DNA from: Stenotrophomonas sp. 610A2
Lineage (GTDB): Bacteria; Pseudomonadota; Gammaproteobacteria; Xanthomonadales; Xanthomonadaceae
DNA length: 64,000 nt
Direction: 5' to 3'
Assembly: GCF_030549615.1 (NCBI RefSeq)
Contig: NZ_CP130832.1
Span: 3,720,001 to 3,784,000, forward strand
Of this stretch, positions 60,747 through 64,000 are shown piece after piece; position 1 is the first letter of the stretch, and each line of letters begins with the position of its first letter. A program made the position numbers and the translations under genes. The notes under the pieces are model-generated. The model had not been told where the DNA came from. It made no database searches and was given only the letters and a program-made list of their open reading frames with translations.

Positions 60747-61532
60747 ATGCGCCATGCTCGTGTTCTTGCCGTTGCAGCACTGGTAGTCCCCGTAATCGCC
60801 GCCGTCGCCTTTGCCCAGAGCTCGGTCATCGCCGTGCCGGACAATGCGCCCGTGCAGACCGCCTCGCTGGAGGTCGACTTCAGCAAGACCAAACCCGGTG
60901 ATGCCAAGGCCGGCGAGGCCAAAGCCGCAACCTGCGCGGCCTGCCATGGTGCCGACGGCAACTCTGCCGTGGAGATCTACCCGCGCCTGGCCGGCCAGAG
61001 CGAGCGCTATACCGCCAAGGAACTGGCCTTGATTGTCAGCGGCCAGCGCACTGAAGGCGCGGTGGCGGCGATGCTGCCGTTCGTGCAGGGCATGACCCCG
61101 CAGGACATGCGCGACATCGGCGCCTTCTTCGCCACCCAGAAATCCGGCGCCGGCGTTGCCGACGACGCCGTGGTCAGCGAGGGCCCTTATGAAGGCATGA
61201 AGTTCTTCGAAGTCGGCCAGAAGCTTTATCGCGGCGGTGACAGCGCCCGCAACATCCCGGCCTGCATCGCCTGTCACGGGCCAACCGGCGCAGGTAACCC
61301 GGGTCCGGCGTATCCGCATATCGGCGGCCAACATGCAGGCTATGTCGTCCAACGTCTGCAACGCTACCAGTCCGGCCAGACCGGAGAAGCCGATGCCGCG
61401 CAGTTCAAGATCATGGCCCAGATCAGCCACGCGCTGACCGGACAGGAGATCCAGGCGCTAGCCAGTTACATCCAAGGCCTGCATGATCGAGCCAACGATG
61501 CCACGGTAGCCAGCGCTGCCGCGCAACACTGA
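60747..61532 (+). CDS. Cytochrome c4, dihaem
   Basis: A 261-residue periplasmic dihaem cytochrome c4. Signal peptide RVLAVAALVVPVIAAVAFA. Haem 1 is CAACH at residues 63-67, haem 2 is CIACH near 170-174, and axial methionines lie in MLPFVQGM and FKIMAQ. It shuttles electrons to terminal oxidases. The ATG at 60747 has CGGAG seven bases upstream; a start at 60588 is in antisense to engB's leader and rejected. It is followed by two dsbA genes. Confidence 0.95.
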   Translation: MRHARVLAVAALVVPVIAAVAFAQSSVIAVPDNAPVQTASLEVDFSKTKPGDAKAGEAKAATCAACHGADGNSAVEIYPRLAGQSERYTAKELALIVSGQRTEGAVAAMLPFVQGMTPQDMRDIGAFFATQKSGAGVADDAVVSEGPYEGMKFFEVGQKLYRGGDSARNIPACIACHGPTGAGNPGPAYPHIGGQHAGYVVQRLQRYQSGQTGEADAAQFKIMAQISHALTGQEIQALASYIQGLHDRANDATVASAAAQH

Positions 61533-61626
61533 TACCCGCCGGTCGCTCCGGCGACCCGGCAACTGCCCCATGCAGACACGCCGGCCGCGAGGTCGGCGTC
61601 TGTTTTTCCAACGGAGACTCCCCACG

Positions 61627-62274
61627 ATGAAGTTGTTCCCCCGACTGTTGCTGATGCTGCTGGCAATAGCCCCGCTCTCGGCCTGTGCCGCCTCCCCTAC
61701 CGCGCTGGTCGAAGGCGATGACTATGAACTGATTGCCGAGCCGGGCCCGTTCGCACCGCTGGCAGGCAAGATCGAAGTAGTCGAGGTGTTTGGCTACACC
61801 TGCCCGCACTGCGCCCACTTCGAGCCGCAGCTGGAAGCCTGGGTCGCCAAGCAGCCGGCCGACGTGCGCTTCACCCCGGTGCCGGCGGCATTCGGCGGCT
61901 ACTGGGATTCCTACGCACGTGCGTTCTATGCCGCCGAACAGGTCGGTGTGCGCCAGCGCAGCCATGCCGACGTGTTCAAGGCGCTGCATGTGCAGGGCAG
62001 CCTGCCGGTGCAGAACGTCTCGCCGGATGAACTGGCCACGTTCTATGCCCAGTACGGCGTGCAGCCGCAGCGCTTTGTCGAAGCCCTGCGCAGCCCGCAG
62101 GTGGATGACAAGGTCAAGTACGCCCGCGCTTTCGCCATGCGCGCCAAGGTCACCGGCACGCCGATGCTGATCGTCAACGGCAAGTACCTGGTCAAGGGCA
62201 AGACCTTTGACGACACCCTGCGCATCGCCGGTGCGCTGGTGGCCCGCGAGCGCACTGGCGCCGGCCGCCGCTGA
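61627..62274 (+). CDS. dsbA: DsbA-like thiol:disulfide lipoprotein 1
   Basis: A 215-residue DsbA-fold oxidoreductase. Lipobox LSAC with Cys20, so it is membrane-anchored in the periplasm. The active site is CPHC at residues 59-62 (VFGYTCPHCAHF), the classic DsbA pair, and the cis-proline loop is GTPMLIVNGKY near 176-186. It would insert disulfide bonds into exported proteins. Start ATG 61627 with GGAG about ten bases before. A paralogue follows at 62404. Confidence 0.92.
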   Translation: MKLFPRLLLMLLAIAPLSACAASPTALVEGDDYELIAEPGPFAPLAGKIEVVEVFGYTCPHCAHFEPQLEAWVAKQPADVRFTPVPAAFGGYWDSYARAFYAAEQVGVRQRSHADVFKALHVQGSLPVQNVSPDELATFYAQYGVQPQRFVEALRSPQVDDKVKYARAFAMRAKVTGTPMLIVNGKYLVKGKTFDDTLRIAGALVARERTGAGRR

Positions 62275-62403
62275 AACCTCGGCTGAAGCCCGGCTGAGCC
62301 GGGTCACCTGTTCAGCCGATTACGCACATAATGCGTCCCTGCGCGCGCCGGTTGCAGCCTCACTGCCCGGCGCCCCAACACACCCTGCTGGAGATCCCTC
62401 CCG

Positions 62404-63216
62404 ATGAAGATCCGCTTCGCCCTGGCCCTGACTGCCCTGTTGCCGCTGATGGTTGCCTGCAAAGCCCAGGATGGCACCGCTGATACCACCGCTCCGGCAG
62501 CCCCGGCCGCCACCGAAGCCGCTCCGGCTGCTGCTACCCCGGCCCCGGCCGCTGATGCAGCTGCCCCGGCCGCCGCAGCTACCCCAACCGATGCGCCGGT
62601 CGCAACGCCGGTACCCGCCCAGGCCCGCCTGGTCGGCCCGGAGCCCGTTGCCGGCACCGACTATGTCGTCATCGAAGGTGGTCAGCCGTTCCAGCCGGCC
62701 ACCGGCAAGGTCGAAGTAGCTGAGATCTTCGGCTACGTCTGCCCGGCCTGTGCCCGCTTCCAGCCGCTGGTCGCCCCGTGGAAGGCTGGCCTGCCCTCCG
62801 ACGTGAGCTTCGTCTACGTGCCGGCCGCCTTCGGCGGCATCTGGGACAACTACGCCCGTGCCTTCTACGCCGCCGAAACCCTGGGCGTGCAGGAGAAAAC
62901 CCACGACGCGCTGTACACCGCCATTCACATCGAGCAGACCCTGAAGGGCGAGCGCGGTACCGATTCGGTGCAGGACATCGCCAACTTCTACGGCAAGTAT
63001 GGCGTCGATCCCAAGACCTTCGCTGACACCATGGGCAGCTTCGGCGTCGCCGCCAAGGTCAACCGTGGCAAGCAGTTCGCCCAGCGCAGCAAGATCGGCG
63101 GCACCCCGTCGGTGATCATCAACGGCAAGTACCTGGTCAAGGGCAAGAGCTTTGAAGACATGCTCCGTATTGCCGACCACCTGATCGCGCGCGAACGCGC
63201 CGCCAACGCCAAGTGA
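62404..63216 (+). CDS. DsbA-like thiol:disulfide lipoprotein 2 with Ala/Pro linker
   Basis: A 270-residue DsbA-fold lipoprotein (lipobox VAC, Cys19). Between the lipid anchor and the fold lies an Ala/Pro-rich low-complexity linker (about 30-75, APAAPAATEAAPAA). The active site is CPAC at residues 113-116 instead of CPHC, which in DsbA mutants lowers or shifts the redox potential, and the cis-proline is GTPSVIINGKY. About 55% of its fold region is the same as the neighbouring paralogue by eye. The linker suggests it reaches further from the membrane than copy 1. Confidence 0.9.
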   Translation: MKIRFALALTALLPLMVACKAQDGTADTTAPAAPAATEAAPAAATPAPAADAAAPAAAATPTDAPVATPVPAQARLVGPEPVAGTDYVVIEGGQPFQPATGKVEVAEIFGYVCPACARFQPLVAPWKAGLPSDVSFVYVPAAFGGIWDNYARAFYAAETLGVQEKTHDALYTAIHIEQTLKGERGTDSVQDIANFYGKYGVDPKTFADTMGSFGVAAKVNRGKQFAQRSKIGGTPSVIINGKYLVKGKSFEDMLRIADHLIARERAANAK

Positions 63217-63220
63217 GGTA

Positions 63221-63248
63221 TCAAGGGCCTCGGCAACGAGGCCCTTGA
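63221..63248. terminator. GNRA-loop hairpin after second dsbA
   Basis: TCAAGGGCCTCG (63221-63232), loop GCAA, CGAGGCCCTTGA (63237-63248): a perfect 12-base stem four bases after the stop and 12 bases before the next GTG start. No T run, so it may be a terminator helped by Rho, or a translational control hairpin for the next gene. Confidence 0.6.
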
Positions 63249-63260
63249 GTTCGACCCGTC

Positions 63261-64000
63261 GTGAAATCCCCCACCCAGACATTGCGATTGCTGACCGCCA
63301 ACATCCAGGCCGGTTCGAGCACCCGCCGCTACAGCGACTATGTGACCCGCAGCTGGTCACATGCGCTGCCTGCCGGCCAGAAACGCTCCAGCCTGGACGC
63401 GATCGCCAAGCTTGCCAGCGGCCGCGACATCGTCGGCCTGCAGGAAGCCGATCCGGGCAGCCTGCGCTCGGGCTTCACCAACCAGACCCATTACCTGGCC
63501 GAGCGGGCGGGCTTCAACTACTGGGCGCACCAGCCCAACCGCCGCATGGGCGGTGTTGCTTCCAGCGCCAATGGCCTGCTGAGCCGGCTGGAGCCGGTGG
63601 AAGTACAGGACCACGCCCTGCCCGGCCGCATCGGTGGCCGCGGCCTGCTGGTCGCCCGCTATGGCGATGGCGATGAAGGCCTGACCGTGGCGGTGGCGCA
63701 TCTATCGCTGGGCACCGGCTCGCGTCTGTCTCAGCTGGACTTCATTTCCGACGTACTGGCCGATCATCCCAACGCGGTATTGATGGGCGACTTCAACTGC
63801 AAGGCCGACCGCCCGGAAATGCGCGTGCTGTACCACAAGACCCGGCTGCAACCGCCGAGCTGCCTGGTGCCGACCTTCCCCAGCTGGGGCCCGGATCGCG
63901 CCATCGACCACATCCTGATTTCCGACAGCCTGAAGATGATCGATACACGCGCCGTTCCCGCCGCGCACTCGGACCATCTGGCCGTTGAAATGGAAGTCGA
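63261..64000 (+). CDS. Endonuclease/exonuclease/phosphatase-fold protein (partial)
   Basis: The first 246 or so residues, cut by the window end. The EEP fold is clear: LLTANIQAG, GLQEAD near residue 70 (metal-binding Glu), VAHLSLG, MGDFNCK and the final SDHL. Members include DNase I-like nucleases, sphingomyelinases and lipid phosphatases; the substrate is not determinable. The start is GTG 63261, 12 bases after the hairpin stem; the codon run MKSPTQTLRLLT is well behaved. No stop is seen within the window. Confidence 0.88.
   Translation, partial: MKSPTQTLRLLTANIQAGSSTRRYSDYVTRSWSHALPAGQKRSSLDAIAKLASGRDIVGLQEADPGSLRSGFTNQTHYLAERAGFNYWAHQPNRRMGGVASSANGLLSRLEPVEVQDHALPGRIGGRGLLVARYGDGDEGLTVAVAHLSLGTGSRLSQLDFISDVLADHPNAVLMGDFNCKADRPEMRVLYHKTRLQPPSCLVPTFPSWGPDRAIDHILISDSLKMIDTRAVPAAHSDHLAVEMEV

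Overview
ORGANISM. The window is high-GC gammaproteobacterial chromosome and most resembles Stenotrophomonas or a very close xanthomonad. The reasons are GTAG-type short palindromes of the Stenotrophomonas SMAG kind (38595-38736, 59860-59946), a second abundant palindrome family built on GGGGTCAGAGT, the FecI/FecR/TonB-receptor iron cassette, and the gene neighbourhoods (tandem dsbA genes, cytochrome c4, engB, gshA). No rRNA, tRNA, CRISPR array, IS element or prophage was seen. LAYOUT. 0-1.6 kb: an orphan HicB-like antitoxin and two unrecognised small ORFs. 1.7-5.5 kb: short-chain dehydrogenase, ALDH3-type aldehyde dehydrogenase, a small membrane protein and LtrA, the last three overlapping or nearly so. 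5.6-6.8 kb: a periplasmic L,D-transpeptidase that seems to start at AUC, and a small Lpp-type lipoprotein. 7.0-12.7 kb: an iron-uptake locus (FecI sigma, FecR, TonB siderophore receptor, PepSY membrane protein, small membrane protein) behind a Fur-box-like site. 12.8-16.1 kb: a TetR repressor divergent from two MFS exporters, with twin operators; the second exporter carries a repeat palindrome in frame inside its coding sequence. 16.2-18.3 kb: an alpha/beta hydrolase and a class-C-type serine hydrolase separated by palindromes. 18.4-30.5 kb: an OmpA-family protein behind a 3703-residue surface protein (DUF11 and SdrD/Cna-B-like repeats followed by a probable outer-membrane barrel). 31.5-36.0 kb: CadC-like regulator, serine hydrolase, TAP-like hydrolase. 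36.2-38.6 kb: LytS/LytTR-type two-component pair. 38.8-41.7 kb: a subclass-B3-like metallo-beta-lactamase and a TPR lipoprotein. 41.7-49.6 kb (minus strand): seven tightly packed genes, namely MoxR-like ATPase, unknown, HEXXH+VWA protein, unknown, PaaK-like adenylating enzyme, PnuC and NadR. 49.7-53.1 kb: small secreted protein, GST, lipoprotein, sulfotransferase-glycosyltransferase pair. 53.3-64 kb: OmpR-type two-component pair, gshA, VIT-family transporter, AraC regulator, MBL-fold hydrolase, engB, cytochrome c4, two DsbA-like lipoproteins, and an endonuclease/phosphatase-fold gene cut by the window end. HOW THEY WORK TOGETHER. Iron starvation should relieve Fur on fecI, whose product with FecR would drive the receptor cassette. 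The TetR protein probably senses an exported compound. The least explained unit is the MoxR/VWA cassette joined by overlapping stops and starts to NAD-precursor uptake and activation (PnuC-NadR) and to an acyl-adenylating enzyme; it is the best candidate here for an undescribed system. The giant surface protein and its OmpA partner are the second.
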